A stretch of DNA of 28,561 bases from an uncultured Eubacterium sp. (GCA_948468465.1 CAOKJJ010000052.1:1-28561), one strand, 5' to 3'. Shown: positions 7,744-16,966, counted from the first letter of the stretch. Numbers and translations are program-made. The notes: generated from the sequence alone by a model not told the origin.

Positions 7744-7786
7744 TAGACGAACCAAAAAAAATGCGGTATATTATTTAAGATATACG
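7744..7786 (+). promoter_or_regulatory. Probable promoter and overlapping inverted repeat of the PHP-RND unit
   Basis: TAGACG (7744-7749), a 17-base spacer and TATATT (7767-7772) form a reasonable sigma-A promoter about 90 bases before the PHP gene. TGCGGTATAT and ATATACGCA form an inverted repeat (one bulged G) across the -10 box at about 7762-7788, where a repressor would block transcription. The regulator is unknown. Confidence 0.45.
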
Positions 7787-7861
7787 CAAAAGCAGTAATT
7801 TCCTTATAAAAAAGGGAGTAAAAAAAGGAATACAAAATAAAATGTAAAAGAGGATGAGATC

Positions 7862-8599
7862 ATGGATTTTGAACTGGATGTGCATACACATACGATAGCC
7901 AGCGGCCATGCTTACGGAACACTTACAGAGATGGCTAAGGAAGCGGCGGCACGCGGGCTGAAGCTGCTTGGGATTACAGAACATACGCATTATATGCCGG
8001 GTACCTGCGATGATTTGTATTTTGTGAATCTGCGTGTCGTGCCGAGAAATATGTTTGGAATCAGACTAATGCTTGGAGCGGAGCTTAACATTATGGATGA
8101 GGATGGTACTGTGGATCTGCCGGAGCGTATTATTGACCGGCTGGACCTTCGTATTGCGAGCATTCATGGGAACCTGTACCGGTTTGGAACAATGGAGCAG
8201 AATACGGCGGCTGTGCTGGGAGCCATGAAAAACCCGAAAATTGATATTATCGGCCATCCGGATGACGGAAATTGCCCGCTGGACTATGAACGTATCGTAA
8301 AGGCTTCTAGGGAGTATCATACGCTTTTGGAAATTAACAACAATTCTTTACGTCTGCAGTCACGAAAAAACGCCAGAGAGAATATTGCTGTCATATTAAA
8401 ACTGTGTATGAAATATGACGTTCCAGTGATTATGAACAGTGACGCGCATTTTATGACAGACATAGCGAATACCGACCATTCGATGCCGGTGGTGGAAGAG
8501 ATGGGATTTCCAAAGGAATTGATATTAAATTATTCTGTTGAGAAGTTTGAAGCATATATTGCAAAGAACCGCGCATACGAAAAGGAGAGTGGAAGATGA
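7862..8599 (+). CDS. PHP-domain metal-dependent phosphoesterase
   Basis: PHP enzymes hydrolyse phosphoesters with a cluster of metals bound by His and Asp. The 245-residue protein has the ordered metal motifs DVHTHT (6-11), EHTH near residue 40, a mid-protein SIHG, GHPDD near 137, and SDAHF near 194. The layout matches YcdX-like PHP phosphatases rather than histidinol phosphatase. AGGATGAG lies just upstream of the ATG. The stop overlaps the RND permease start by 4 bases (ATGA), so the two are translationally coupled. Why a PHP enzyme should be coupled to an efflux pump is unclear. The substrate cannot be inferred. Confidence 0.87.
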   Translation: MDFELDVHTHTIASGHAYGTLTEMAKEAAARGLKLLGITEHTHYMPGTCDDLYFVNLRVVPRNMFGIRLMLGAELNIMDEDGTVDLPERIIDRLDLRIASIHGNLYRFGTMEQNTAAVLGAMKNPKIDIIGHPDDGNCPLDYERIVKASREYHTLLEINNNSLRLQSRKNARENIAVILKLCMKYDVPVIMNSDAHFMTDIANTDHSMPVVEEMGFPKELILNYSVEKFEAYIAKNRAYEKESGR

Positions 8600-11500
8600 C
8601 AAAATATTGTGTAAAAAAGCCATTTACGATCTTTGTAGCGGTCATTGTGGTTCTTGTAATCGGTGTTGTCAGCCTGACGCGCATGAAGACGGATTTGCTG
8701 CCGGATATGAGCCTGCCGTATTTGATGATCATTACGACAGATCCGGGCGCGAGTCCGGAGAAGGTGGAAAGTGAAGTGACCGAACCGATGGAACGGGCGC
8801 TTGGCACAGTTACGGGTGTGGAGAATATTACGAGTGTCAGTGCTGAAAATTACAGTATGATTACGCTGGAGTTCGTGGAAGATACGAATATGGACTCTGC
8901 CATGGTGAAGGTAACGGCACAGATTAACCAGCTGACGCTGCCGGAAACGTGCGGTACGCCGAATATGCTGGAGCTTTCCATGGATATGATGGCTACGATG
9001 TATGCGACAGTCAGCTATTCAGATAAGGATATCTATGAGATTTCTGATTTTACGGAAGAGATCATTAAGCCGTATTTTGAGCGGCAGGACGGCGTGGCAA
9101 GCGTATCGGCGGTCGGCAGTGTGGAAAAGACGGTCGAAGTGCGTCTGAATGATTCTAAAATAGAAAAAATCAATGATAAAATATTAGAAGAGACAAATGA
9201 CAAGCTGGCGGAGGCAAAAGACCAGATCGAGGAAGCGTCGCAGCAGCTGGAAGATGGAAAGCAAAAGCTTGCGGATGCGAAAAGCGAGCTGGAGAAAAAG
9301 CAAAGCGACCTGAAAAAAACGCAGTCTGAAACTTCTAAAAAGCTTGCGGAAGCAAGTCTTGCACTGGATCAGGCACAGGCGGCGAAAGCGGCTTATGAGG
9401 CCAATTTAATGAGTCTTAGGGCTTCTAAGGCAGGACTGGAAGCGGAAAAGAAAGCTTATGACGACAATCATATAACAGATACATATAATGAGATTAACGG
9501 AGCGCTTGGCGCGATGCAGACGACATTGGCGCAGGCGGCACAGCTTGCGGGCATTACGATACCGGCGGATGTGGATGACGCGCTGGCGAATCCGGAGCAG
9601 TTTGAAGCGTTTATACAGTGGATTGGCCAGTTGGGAATGGTGGAACAGACAGAGGAGCTGACGCTTGATAATTTGCAGCAGCTGTCCGATATCGTAACGA
9701 AGCGTCTGCCTCAGATTGAGACAGGGCTTGCGAATCTGGATACGCAGATTATGGCTGTAGAGCAGGCAGTCAAGCAGATGAATAAGCAGATGGACCAGAT
9801 TGACCAGCAGTATAAGGACGCTGACAGCGGCAAGTTTGAAGCTGCGATTTCCATTGCTTCGGGAGACGCGCAGATGTCGAATGGCCTGTCTGGAATTGAA
9901 AGCTCGCAGAAAGACTTAGATGAAGCGAAACAAGAACTGAAAGAAGCGAAAAAACAATATCGCCAATCCAGAAAAGCGGCATTGGAAAATGCGAATATCA
10001 GCAGCCTTGCAAATATGGATACGCTTTCCCAGATGATATCGGCGCAGGACTTTTCGATGCCTGCCGGATATATTAAAGATAAAGAGCAGTCAGAGAATCA
10101 ATGGCTGATCAAAGTCGGAGAGCATTATGACAGTCTGGAAAATCTGGAAGACATGCTGCTGTGCAAGCTGCCGGGCGTCGGTAATGTGCGCATGTCGGAT
10201 GTCGCGGATATTACTGTTATTGACAATGCAGGGGAGAATTACGCTAAGATCGACGGCGAGCAGGGCGTGCTCATTTCGATTTATAAAGGAAGCACCGCGA
10301 GTACGAGCGAGGTGGCGAAGACGTGCGAAGAAGCGATAGAAAAGCTGGAGGAGGACTATGACGGATTAAAAGTAACGCCTGTAATGAATCAGGGCGACTA
10401 TATTACGATGTTTATCAGCAGTATTCTGCAAAGCATGATTGTAGGCGCGCTGCTGGCTGTTCTTGTGCTGATTTTGTTTTTTAAAGATGTAAAGCCAACG
10501 CTTGTAGTAGCGTTCAGCATTCCGTTTTCGGTGTTGTTTGCGATATTGATTATGTATTTTTCCGATATATCTATCAATATTATGACGCTGGCTGGCCTGG
10601 GGCTTGCGATCGGTATGCTTGTAGACAATTCGATCGTTGTCATTGAGAATATTTACAGGATTCGCAATCAGGGCATTTCTGCGCCGCGGTCTGCGGTACA
10701 GGGTGCAAAGCAGGTGGCAGGGCCGATTATTTCCTCTACATTGACGACGATCTGTGTATTTATGCCGATGATTTTTACTACCGGGCTTGTTGCTGAGCTG
10801 ATGGTGCCGTTTGCCCTGACGATTTCTTATGCGCTTACAGCGTCTTTAGTCGTTGCGCTTACTGTGGTGCCGACAGCGGGATCTATATTGCTGAAAAAAA
10901 CGAAAGAAAAGCGCTATCCACTGTTTGAAAAAGTGCAGCAGTTTTATGGCGGAATACTGTCGTTTTGCCTGAAATGGAAGATTGTGCCGCTGGCATTGTC
11001 TGTCCTGCTGCTCGTGATCTGTATCCGTGAAGTGATGCGCATGGGTATTACAATGCTTCCGGAGATGACTGGTGAGCAGATCTCGATATCGGTGACGGTG
11101 CCGGAAGAGACAGAAAAAGAAGACGCTTTTGCAATGGCGGATCAAGTTATGGACGCTGCGCTTTCTGTAGAAGGTGTAGCTACGGTAGGCGCAATGGATG
11201 GAAGCAGCGCTTCCAGCATGCTTGGTGCGGGAGCAGGCGGGGAAAATTTTCTCAATTATTCGTATTCAATTTTACTGGATGAAGATATCAAAGATGTACG
11301 TAAGATCCGTTCGATTGCAAAAGAGCTGGAAAAGGCTACGGAGGATCTTGGCTGTGAAGTGTCGGTATCTGCGTCCGCGATGGGAGATATGACAGCGATG
11401 ATGGGCAGCGGGCTTTCTCTGAATATTTATGGGGATAGCATGGAAAAGCTGCTGGAGATCAGTGAGGATGTGCAGGAGCTTGTCGCGCAGGTTGAGGGCT

Positions 11501-12573
11501 TTGAAAATATTTCCAATGGACAGGAAGACGGCGCGCAGGAAATCCATCTGATCATTAATAAAGACAAAGCGATGAAACGTGGCCTGACAGTTGCACAGAT
11601 TTACGGTACACTGGCTTCCCGGCTTACGACAGAAAAGGATTCCGTAACAATGAGTGTCGGCGATACGGATATGACCGTGCAGATTGTAGACGAGACGGAT
11701 TTGTTAAATAAAGATAATCTGCTGGAAATGGAGCTGGAAGCGACCGTTACGAAAGAAGACGGAACGAACGAAACGAAAACATACGAGCTGGGTGATTTTG
11801 CGCAGTTGGAATACGGGCAGGGACTGGCGTCTGTTTCGCGTGAGAATCAGTCGCATTATATTACGGTAACTGCGGATACGATGGAAGGTTATAATACAAC
11901 GCTTTTAACAAGAGAGCTGAATAAAAAGCTGAAAACGTATGAGATGGAAGATGGCTATTCTATGGAGATCGGCGGCGAGAGCGACCAGGTAAATGATATG
12001 GTGTCGCAGATGGGGCGTTTGATGGCGCTTGGATTTTTGCTGATTTATCTTGTAATGGTCGCACAGTTTCAAAGCCTGCTGTCCCCGTTTATTGTACTGT
12101 TTACGATCCCGCTTGCTTTTACCGGAGGACTGCTTGGTCTGCTTGCGTTTGGAGAACAGCTGTCGTTGATGAGCCTGTTAGGATTTACGATTTTGATGGG
12201 AACGGTTGTAAATAATGGTATTGTGTTTGTAGACTATGTCAATCAGCTGCGCATCGGCGGCATGGGAAGGCGTGAAGCGCTGATTGCAACGGGAAAGACA
12301 CGTATGCGTCCGATCCTGATGACGGCGCTGACGACGATCTTATCTATGAGTATGATGATTTTCAGCAGCCAGGCAGGCAATTCGATGGGACGCGGCATGG
12401 CGATCGTAGTTGTAGGAGGGTTATTGTATGCAACTTTTATGACACTCTTTATTATTCCTGTCATGTATGATATATTTTATAGGAAGCAGCCGCATCAGGT
12501 GGACGTTGGAGATGATGATCTTGACGAAATCCTGGATGAGGCGCAGGAGTATATGAAAGAAAATGAATGGTAA
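8596..12573 (+). CDS. RND-family efflux permease with a large coiled-coil insert
   Basis: RND permeases export drugs, lipids or other hydrophobic compounds using proton flow. The protein has the duplicated RND plan: TM1 at about 9-28, a porter domain, a TM2-6 block near 605-770, then a second half with TM7 near 790 and the last TM block near 1170-1300. It has 1325 residues instead of roughly 1050. The excess is an insert at about residues 188-494 in the first extracytoplasmic loop, rich in Lys/Glu/Gln/Ala heptads (196-270 and 430-475) and probably coiled coil. In TM4 the AcrB Asp-Asp pair reads Asp677-Asn678 (GMLVDNSIVVIEN), keeping one proton-relay acid. No adaptor or outer-membrane gene lies nearby, as expected for a Gram-positive. 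Translation is coupled to the PHP gene. Confidence 0.9.
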   Translation: MTKYCVKKPFTIFVAVIVVLVIGVVSLTRMKTDLLPDMSLPYLMIITTDPGASPEKVESEVTEPMERALGTVTGVENITSVSAENYSMITLEFVEDTNMDSAMVKVTAQINQLTLPETCGTPNMLELSMDMMATMYATVSYSDKDIYEISDFTEEIIKPYFERQDGVASVSAVGSVEKTVEVRLNDSKIEKINDKILEETNDKLAEAKDQIEEASQQLEDGKQKLADAKSELEKKQSDLKKTQSETSKKLAEASLALDQAQAAKAAYEANLMSLRASKAGLEAEKKAYDDNHITDTYNEINGALGAMQTTLAQAAQLAGITIPADVDDALANPEQFEAFIQWIGQLGMVEQTEELTLDNLQQLSDIVTKRLPQIETGLANLDTQIMAVEQAVKQMNKQMDQIDQQYKDADSGKFEAAISIASGDAQMSNGLSGIESSQKDLDEAKQELKEAKKQYRQSRKAALENANISSLANMDTLSQMISAQDFSMPAGYIKDKEQSENQWLIKVGEHYDSLENLEDMLLCKLPGVGNVRMSDVADITVIDNAGENYAKIDGEQGVLISIYKGSTASTSEVAKTCEEAIEKLEEDYDGLKVTPVMNQGDYITMFISSILQSMIVGALLAVLVLILFFKDVKPTLVVAFSIPFSVLFAILIMYFSDISINIMTLAGLGLAIGMLVDNSIVVIENIYRIRNQGISAPRSAVQGAKQVAGPIISSTLTTICVFMPMIFTTGLVAELMVPFALTISYALTASLVVALTVVPTAGSILLKKTKEKRYPLFEKVQQFYGGILSFCLKWKIVPLALSVLLLVICIREVMRMGITMLPEMTGEQISISVTVPEETEKEDAFAMADQVMDAALSVEGVATVGAMDGSSASSMLGAGAGGENFLNYSYSILLDEDIKDVRKIRSIAKELEKATEDLGCEVSVSASAMGDMTAMMGSGLSLNIYGDSMEKLLEISEDVQELVAQVEGFENISNGQEDGAQEIHLIINKDKAMKRGLTVAQIYGTLASRLTTEKDSVTMSVGDTDMTVQIVDETDLLNKDNLLEMELEATVTKEDGTNETKTYELGDFAQLEYGQGLASVSRENQSHYITVTADTMEGYNTTLLTRELNKKLKTYEMEDGYSMEIGGESDQVNDMVSQMGRLMALGFLLIYLVMVAQFQSLLSPFIVLFTIPLAFTGGLLGLLAFGEQLSLMSLLGFTILMGTVVNNGIVFVDYVNQLRIGGMGRREALIATGKTRMRPILMTALTTILSMSMMIFSSQAGNSMGRGMAIVVVGGLLYATFMTLFIIPVMYDIFYRKQPHQVDVGDDDLDEILDEAQEYMKENEW

Positions 12574-12577
12574 CGGC

Positions 12578-12604
12578 AGCTGTCAGGGATTATGCTAGAC
12601 AGCT
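12578..12604 (+). terminator. Weak hairpin between the RND permease and aspartate kinase
   Basis: AGCTGTC (12578-12584) pairs with GACAGCT (12598-12604) across a 13-base loop, directly after the RND stop. There is no T-run, so it is at best an inefficient terminator or an RNA-stability element. Confidence 0.3.
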
Positions 12605-12637
12605 CTCGTGACCGGTATATAACAGGGAGGAAAAACG

Positions 12638-13957
12638 ATGATTAAGGTTGTGAAATTTGGCGGCAGTTCTCTGGCCAGCGCGGAGCAGTTCCGTAAAGTA
12701 CGTGATATTTTGCTGGCGGATAAAAAAAGGCGGTATGTTGTGCCGAGCGCGCCGGGCAAAAGGCATAAAAATGATATCAAAGTGACGGATATGCTGTATG
12801 AATGTTATGCGCTGGCGGAGGCAGGAGAAGAGTTCAAACCGCTTTTGAGGAAAATCCGCGCCAGATATAACGAAATTATCAATGGCCTGAAAATCAATTT
12901 AAGCCTGGATGACGAGTTTAAAGTCATTGAGGAAAATTTTAACCAGAAGTCAGGCGTCGATTATGCGGCATCCCGCGGGGAGTATTTAAACGGCATTATT
13001 ATGTCTCATTTTACCGGATATGAATTTATTGATGCGGCTGAGGTGATTCGTTTTGACGCGGAAGGCAATTTTGACGCGGATACAACCAATGATATTTTAA
13101 AAGAACGGCTCAAAAAGAGCGACCGGGCAGTGATTCCAGGGTTCTATGGGGCAAAGGCGGATGGAAGCGTGAAGACGTTTTCCCGCGGCGGCTCGGACAT
13201 TACAGGATCGATTGTCGCAAAAGCCTGTAAAGCGGATTTGTATGAGAACTGGACGGATGTGTCAGGATTTTTGATTGCGGACCCGCGGATTATTAAAGAT
13301 CCGAAAGGAATTAAAGTAATCACTTACAAGGAACTGCGTGAATTGTCTTATATGGGCGCTACGGTATTGCATGAGGATGCCATTTTCCCGGTACGCAAAG
13401 AGGGGATTCCGATCAATATTAAAAATACAAACGCGCCGGAAGATTCAGGGACGTTTATCGTAGAGAGCACTTGCCAGAAGCCGGAGTTTACGATTACCGG
13501 CATTGCGGGAAAACAGGGATTTGTGGCGGTAAATATTGAAAAGGATATGATGAACTCGGAAATCGGATTCGGGCGTAAAGTACTGGAAGCATTTGAAGAA
13601 AATCAGATTTCTTTCGAACATACGCCGTCCGGCATCGATACGTTTACGGTATTTGTGCATCAGGAAGAGTTTGAGGGCAAGGAACAGAGCGTATTATCCG
13701 CGATCCATCGTCTGGCGGAGCCGGACAGCATTGACCTGGAAGCGGACCTGTCACTGATCGCCGTGGTGGGCCGCGGCATGAAGAGCACGCGCGGTACGGC
13801 GGGCAGAATCTTTTCCGCGCTGGCACATGCCAATATCAATGTAAAAATGATAGATCAGGGTTCGTCCGAACTGAATGTGATCATTGGCGTCAGCAATGAT
13901 GACTTTGAACAGGCAATTAAGGCTATTTATGATATTTTTGTAGTGACAAGGCTGTAA
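12638..13957 (+). CDS. lysC: Aspartate kinase
   Basis: Aspartate kinase phosphorylates L-aspartate, the first step toward lysine, threonine and methionine. The 439-residue protein begins with the kinase signature VVKFGGSSLASAEQF and contains FSRGGSDITGSIVA and the segment DVSGFLIADPR of the amino-acid-kinase fold. Two ACT domains follow, from about 290 to 439, for feedback control by amino-acid end products. It is a monofunctional enzyme with no homoserine dehydrogenase part. CAGGGAGG upstream of the ATG fixes the start. The 64-base gap before it has no lysine riboswitch, which would need about 170 bases. The symbol is by family. Which amino acid inhibits it cannot be read here. Confidence 0.92.
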   Translation: MIKVVKFGGSSLASAEQFRKVRDILLADKKRRYVVPSAPGKRHKNDIKVTDMLYECYALAEAGEEFKPLLRKIRARYNEIINGLKINLSLDDEFKVIEENFNQKSGVDYAASRGEYLNGIIMSHFTGYEFIDAAEVIRFDAEGNFDADTTNDILKERLKKSDRAVIPGFYGAKADGSVKTFSRGGSDITGSIVAKACKADLYENWTDVSGFLIADPRIIKDPKGIKVITYKELRELSYMGATVLHEDAIFPVRKEGIPINIKNTNAPEDSGTFIVESTCQKPEFTITGIAGKQGFVAVNIEKDMMNSEIGFGRKVLEAFEENQISFEHTPSGIDTFTVFVHQEEFEGKEQSVLSAIHRLAEPDSIDLEADLSLIAVVGRGMKSTRGTAGRIFSALAHANINVKMIDQGSSELNVIIGVSNDDFEQAIKAIYDIFVVTRL

Positions 13958-13974
13958 GAGACTAGAGCGTGTCT

Positions 13975-14003
13975 GCAGCAGTTTGCTTTGTCCTGGCTGC
14001 TGC
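13975..14003 (+). terminator. Hairpin between aspartate kinase and the DUF975 gene
   Basis: GCAGCAG (13975-13981) and CTGCTGC (13997-14003) form a 7-bp GC-rich stem with a 15-base loop. It is followed by GGTTATTT rather than a clean T-run. It may partly terminate aspartate kinase transcription. The next gene starts 40 bases later. Confidence 0.4.
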
Positions 14004-14042
14004 GGTTATTTCCAGGATGTTTTTAAGAAAGAAGGAAATTAT

Positions 14043-14819
14043 ATGAACTGGAATCGAATAGAATTAAAAGAAGATTCAAAATCTTTGTTGAGACTGAACT
14101 ATTGGCCATTTGTACTGGTGGCGTTTATCCATGCAGTGGTGGCGGGGAGCAGCGAGGGAAAGGGCAGCGCTACATCCGCTACGCAAAACTTGGAAAATCT
14201 GTATGGAGATGGCTATTATGGCTATGACGGCTATACGATGGTCAGGGACATTGTCAGCGCCATACTGCCGTTTCTTGGAATGGCGCTTGTGACAATGCTT
14301 GGAATGTGGGTATTGATGATCGCGCTCACTATATTTGTAATGCATCCGATCGAGGTTGGATGCAAACGCTATATGATACTGGCGCGCAGTGTAAAGCCGG
14401 AGTTTCAGGAGATGGCTTTTGTATTTAAAAACTGCTATGGAAATGTTGTAAAGACGATGTTTTTAAAAAATTTGTACAGCGTATTGTGGGCATTGCTGTT
14501 TATTATTCCGGGTATTGTGAAATCGTATGAATATCGGATGATACCGTATTTAATGGCGGAGTATCCGGATATGGCATCCGATGAGGCGTTTCGTATCAGC
14601 CGGGAAATGATGATGGGCAATAAGTGGGAGGCATTTGTGCTGGATCTTTCGTTTCTGGGATGGGATATCCTTTCGATAATTACGTTTGGCCTGACAGGGA
14701 TTTTTTATTCCAGGCCCTATCAGATGCTGACAAATGCTGCATTGTATCTGAATTTGAAAAAGATGCATCCGAGTTTTGGATATGTACAGCCGGATGACAA
14801 CTATTATTTTCAAAAGTAA
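14043..14819 (+). CDS. DUF975 family integral membrane protein
   Basis: The 258-residue protein carries the DUF975 hallmarks: a short N-terminal amphipathic start (MNWNRIELKEDSKSLL), several hydrophobic helices, FIIPGIVKSYEYRMIPYLMAE, then SDEAFRISREMMMGNKWEAF, LSFLGWDIL and a C-terminal RPYQMLTNAALYL. The function of the family is unknown; it resides in the cytoplasmic membrane. I start it at the ATG at 14043, because AAGAAGGAAA precedes it and the family begins there. An upstream TTG would add 20 unrelated residues. A Gly/Tyr-rich loop (GDGYYGYDGY) separates the first two membrane segments. It ends at a convergent terminator. Confidence 0.88.
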   Translation: MNWNRIELKEDSKSLLRLNYWPFVLVAFIHAVVAGSSEGKGSATSATQNLENLYGDGYYGYDGYTMVRDIVSAILPFLGMALVTMLGMWVLMIALTIFVMHPIEVGCKRYMILARSVKPEFQEMAFVFKNCYGNVVKTMFLKNLYSVLWALLFIIPGIVKSYEYRMIPYLMAEYPDMASDEAFRISREMMMGNKWEAFVLDLSFLGWDILSIITFGLTGIFYSRPYQMLTNAALYLNLKKMHPSFGYVQPDDNYYFQK

Positions 14820-14853
14820 AACAAATTGTGTGATTGGAAAAAGATTGGAATAT

Positions 14854-14896
14854 AAAAACCGCCGGAAAGGATCAGAATCCGTTTCCGGTGGTTTTT
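14854..14896. terminator. Bidirectional intrinsic terminator
   Basis: AAACCGCCGGAAA (14856-14868) pairs with TTTCCGGTGGTTT (14882-14894), with one G-T pair and a 13-base loop, flanked by A-run and T-run. It separates the DUF975 gene from the convergent cytidylate-kinase-like gene and can serve both. Confidence 0.85.
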
Positions 14897-14898
14897 TG

Positions 14899-15498
14899 TT
14901 ACTGCATCTGATTCATGCGTTCTGTGATATAATTTTCTAACGCTGCACCGGTTCGTTCCAGTCCTAATTTGCTGCTGTTGATGCATACATCATAATATCT
15001 GGAGTCTCCCCAGCGGAAGCTGGAGTGTCGGTTATGGTACTGTTTTCTTTTTTTATCATGTCGGCGTATTTTTGCAATGGCTTCGGATTCGCCAAGATGA
15101 TAAACGTCTTTGATGCGGCTGATTTTCGTCTGTTCATCTCCTACAACGAAGATGGAGATCAATCCTTTGTGTCCGCTCAGCACTGTTTCAGCACAGCGGC
15201 CGACAATTACAAACGATTCGCCGCTTTCTGCTTTTTTTCGGATAAAATCAAACTGCAGTTCAGCCAGAATTTCTTCCATAGAATTGGAGAAAGCTCCGAC
15301 TCTTCTGGTAAGAAAAGCATTTCTTGGCTTTTCATCATATTTTTCCAGAACTTCTACCGACATATTATTTTCATTTGCAATTTCATCCAGGATATGCCTG
15401 TCGTAAAATTTCAGATTATGGTCTTTTGCGATCTTTTCGGCCATTACATGACCGCCGCTGCCGAATTCGCGGCTTACTGAGATAATTGTTTGTGCCAT
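14899..15498 (-). CDS. Cytidylate-kinase-like nucleoside/nucleotide kinase family protein
   Basis: The 199-residue protein opens with a modified P-loop, ISVSREFGSGGHVMAEKIA. It continues with KFYDRHILDEIA, FVIVGRCAETVL and a C-terminal YYDVCINSSKLGLE segment. These match the cytidylate-kinase-like family widespread in Clostridia, which is distinct from the essential Cmk. The phosphate acceptor is unproven. It lies 19 bases downstream of the permease gene on the same strand, so the two form an operon. An AAGGAGA ribosome site precedes the start. Linkage to an anion transporter hints at a role around that substrate, but this is only inference. Confidence 0.82.
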   Translation of the reverse strand: MAQTIISVSREFGSGGHVMAEKIAKDHNLKFYDRHILDEIANENNMSVEVLEKYDEKPRNAFLTRRVGAFSNSMEEILAELQFDFIRKKAESGESFVIVGRCAETVLSGHKGLISIFVVGDEQTKISRIKDVYHLGESEAIAKIRRHDKKRKQYHNRHSSFRWGDSRYYDVCINSSKLGLERTGAALENYITERMNQMQ

Positions 15499-15517
15499 AA
15501 AAATCTCCTTTCTATTT

Positions 15518-16876
15518 TTAACAGTAACGAATGAAGATAATTACCATAGATATCGTAACCACAATAATCGTTGCTGGAGCCGCGGATTTGCAGTAAGAGC
15601 CCCATCCGATGACATAACCGTTTTTTGCGGCTACGGAAGTGCCTACAACGTTTGCGGAAGCGCCGATTGGTGTTCCGCTGCCGCCGATATCTGTCCCCAT
15701 GGACAATGCCCATGCGAGAATTTCCAGATTGACGCCCTGCGTTTCAGCCAGGCTTTTGATGACCGGTATCATGGTTGCGGCGAATGGAATGTTATCAACA
15801 AAGGCACTTGCAACCGCGGATACCCAGATAATAATCGCAACCATCAATTTGAGGTTGCCTTTGCTCGCTTTACCGATGTATCCGGCGATAATTTCCAAGA
15901 TGCCGGTCTGTTCCAAACCACCGACAACCATAAATAAACCGATAAAGAAAAGCAGTGTCTTATAATCCACTTTGGACAACAGTTCTTTCGTATATTTTGC
16001 AAAAGCAAGCAGCGTAACAATCGTAATGACTGTGCCGATAAACGCGACCGTAAGCCCGGTCTGCGCGTGTGTCACCAGCATAACGACAGCGCATGCGAAA
16101 ATAATGCAGCTCAGTGTAAAATCTTTTTTATTTTTGATCGCTTCTTTCGGATCGGGCATCGAGCTGGTATCTGCAGTTGTCTTTTCCGCTTCTTCCAGTT
16201 CTTTGTGGAACACAAAGAAGAAATAGACGATGACAACAATCAGGCTGACGCCAGCCATAAGCCCGGTATTTGTTAAAAAGTCACTGAAAGCATATCCTAA
16301 GGAAGTTCCTATAATAATATTAGGCGGATCACCGCACATCGTTGCCGAACCGCCCAGATTCGCACAAAAGATCTCGGACAAAATCATCGGAACAGGGTTG
16401 AATTTCAGCAGCTTTGCCAGTTCAACGGTTACAGCGGCTAAAAACAAAATGACGGTGATGCTGTCTATGAACATGGCCAGAAATGCGGACATGATCATAA
16501 AGGCAATAAACAGCGGAATTGGCTTGTAATGGACTAATTTTGCCAATCGCATACAAAGCCAGCGGAAAAATCCGGCTTTTGCCATCCCTTCTACCATGAC
16601 CATCATGCCAGCGATAAAAATAATGGTTGCCCAGTTAATGCCGCTGGATGATTCTGAGGACTCACTGGCGGCATACCAGAAATCCGGAGTAAAAATACTG
16701 CGCAGATTCAATGTTTCCATAATTGCGTCCGGACTGTGCATGACGATGCCAAATACGACAATCAGTGTGAGCAGACCGCAGCCAAGTGTCACATAATGCC
16801 TTTCAATTTTATCCAGGACAATCATAAGAAACATGATGACAAAAATAGCTGCTGCTAAAATTTGTGCGAGTAACAT
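15518..16876 (-). CDS. ArsB/NhaD/SLC13-type ion-transporter superfamily permease
   Basis: The 452-residue membrane protein has about 11-12 hydrophobic helices and the ion-transporter superfamily motif NLGGSATMCGDPPNIIIG near residues 173-190. A related second-half motif, TDIGGSGTPIGASANVVG, lies near the C-terminus. This duplicated inverted-repeat plan is shared by ArsB, NhaD, CitMHS and SLC13 carriers, so the substrate may be a dicarboxylate, citrate, arsenite or Na+/H+. Sequence alone does not choose. GGAGG lies 9-13 bases before the ATG. It is the first gene of a minus-strand operon with the cytidylate-kinase-like gene. No ars genes are nearby. Confidence 0.87.
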   Translation of the reverse strand: MLLAQILAAAIFVIMFLMIVLDKIERHYVTLGCGLLTLIVVFGIVMHSPDAIMETLNLRSIFTPDFWYAASESSESSSGINWATIIFIAGMMVMVEGMAKAGFFRWLCMRLAKLVHYKPIPLFIAFMIMSAFLAMFIDSITVILFLAAVTVELAKLLKFNPVPMILSEIFCANLGGSATMCGDPPNIIIGTSLGYAFSDFLTNTGLMAGVSLIVVIVYFFFVFHKELEEAEKTTADTSSMPDPKEAIKNKKDFTLSCIIFACAVVMLVTHAQTGLTVAFIGTVITIVTLLAFAKYTKELLSKVDYKTLLFFIGLFMVVGGLEQTGILEIIAGYIGKASKGNLKLMVAIIIWVSAVASAFVDNIPFAATMIPVIKSLAETQGVNLEILAWALSMGTDIGGSGTPIGASANVVGTSVAAKNGYVIGWGSYCKSAAPATIIVVTISMVIIFIRYC

Positions 16877-16966
16877 TTTAAGTAATTCCTCCTCATCTTG
16901 ATAAAATGATAAAATGTAAAATGTGGATAAAAAAAGTAAAATAACTGTGAAATTATTATCAAAAGC

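Noticed and set aside
12574..12637. Possible lysine riboswitch before aspartate kinase
   Set aside because: The gap is only 64 bases and holds one weak hairpin, too short for the riboswitch.
13963..13974. TAGAGCGTGTCT resembling the end of the MITE-like element at 26185
   Set aside because: Eleven of 12 bases match, but no inverted partner follows. The similarity could be chance.
13983..14042. Upstream TTG start for the DUF975 protein
   Set aside because: It lacks a ribosome site and adds a Cys-rich segment that overlaps a hairpin; the ATG at 14043 fits the family.
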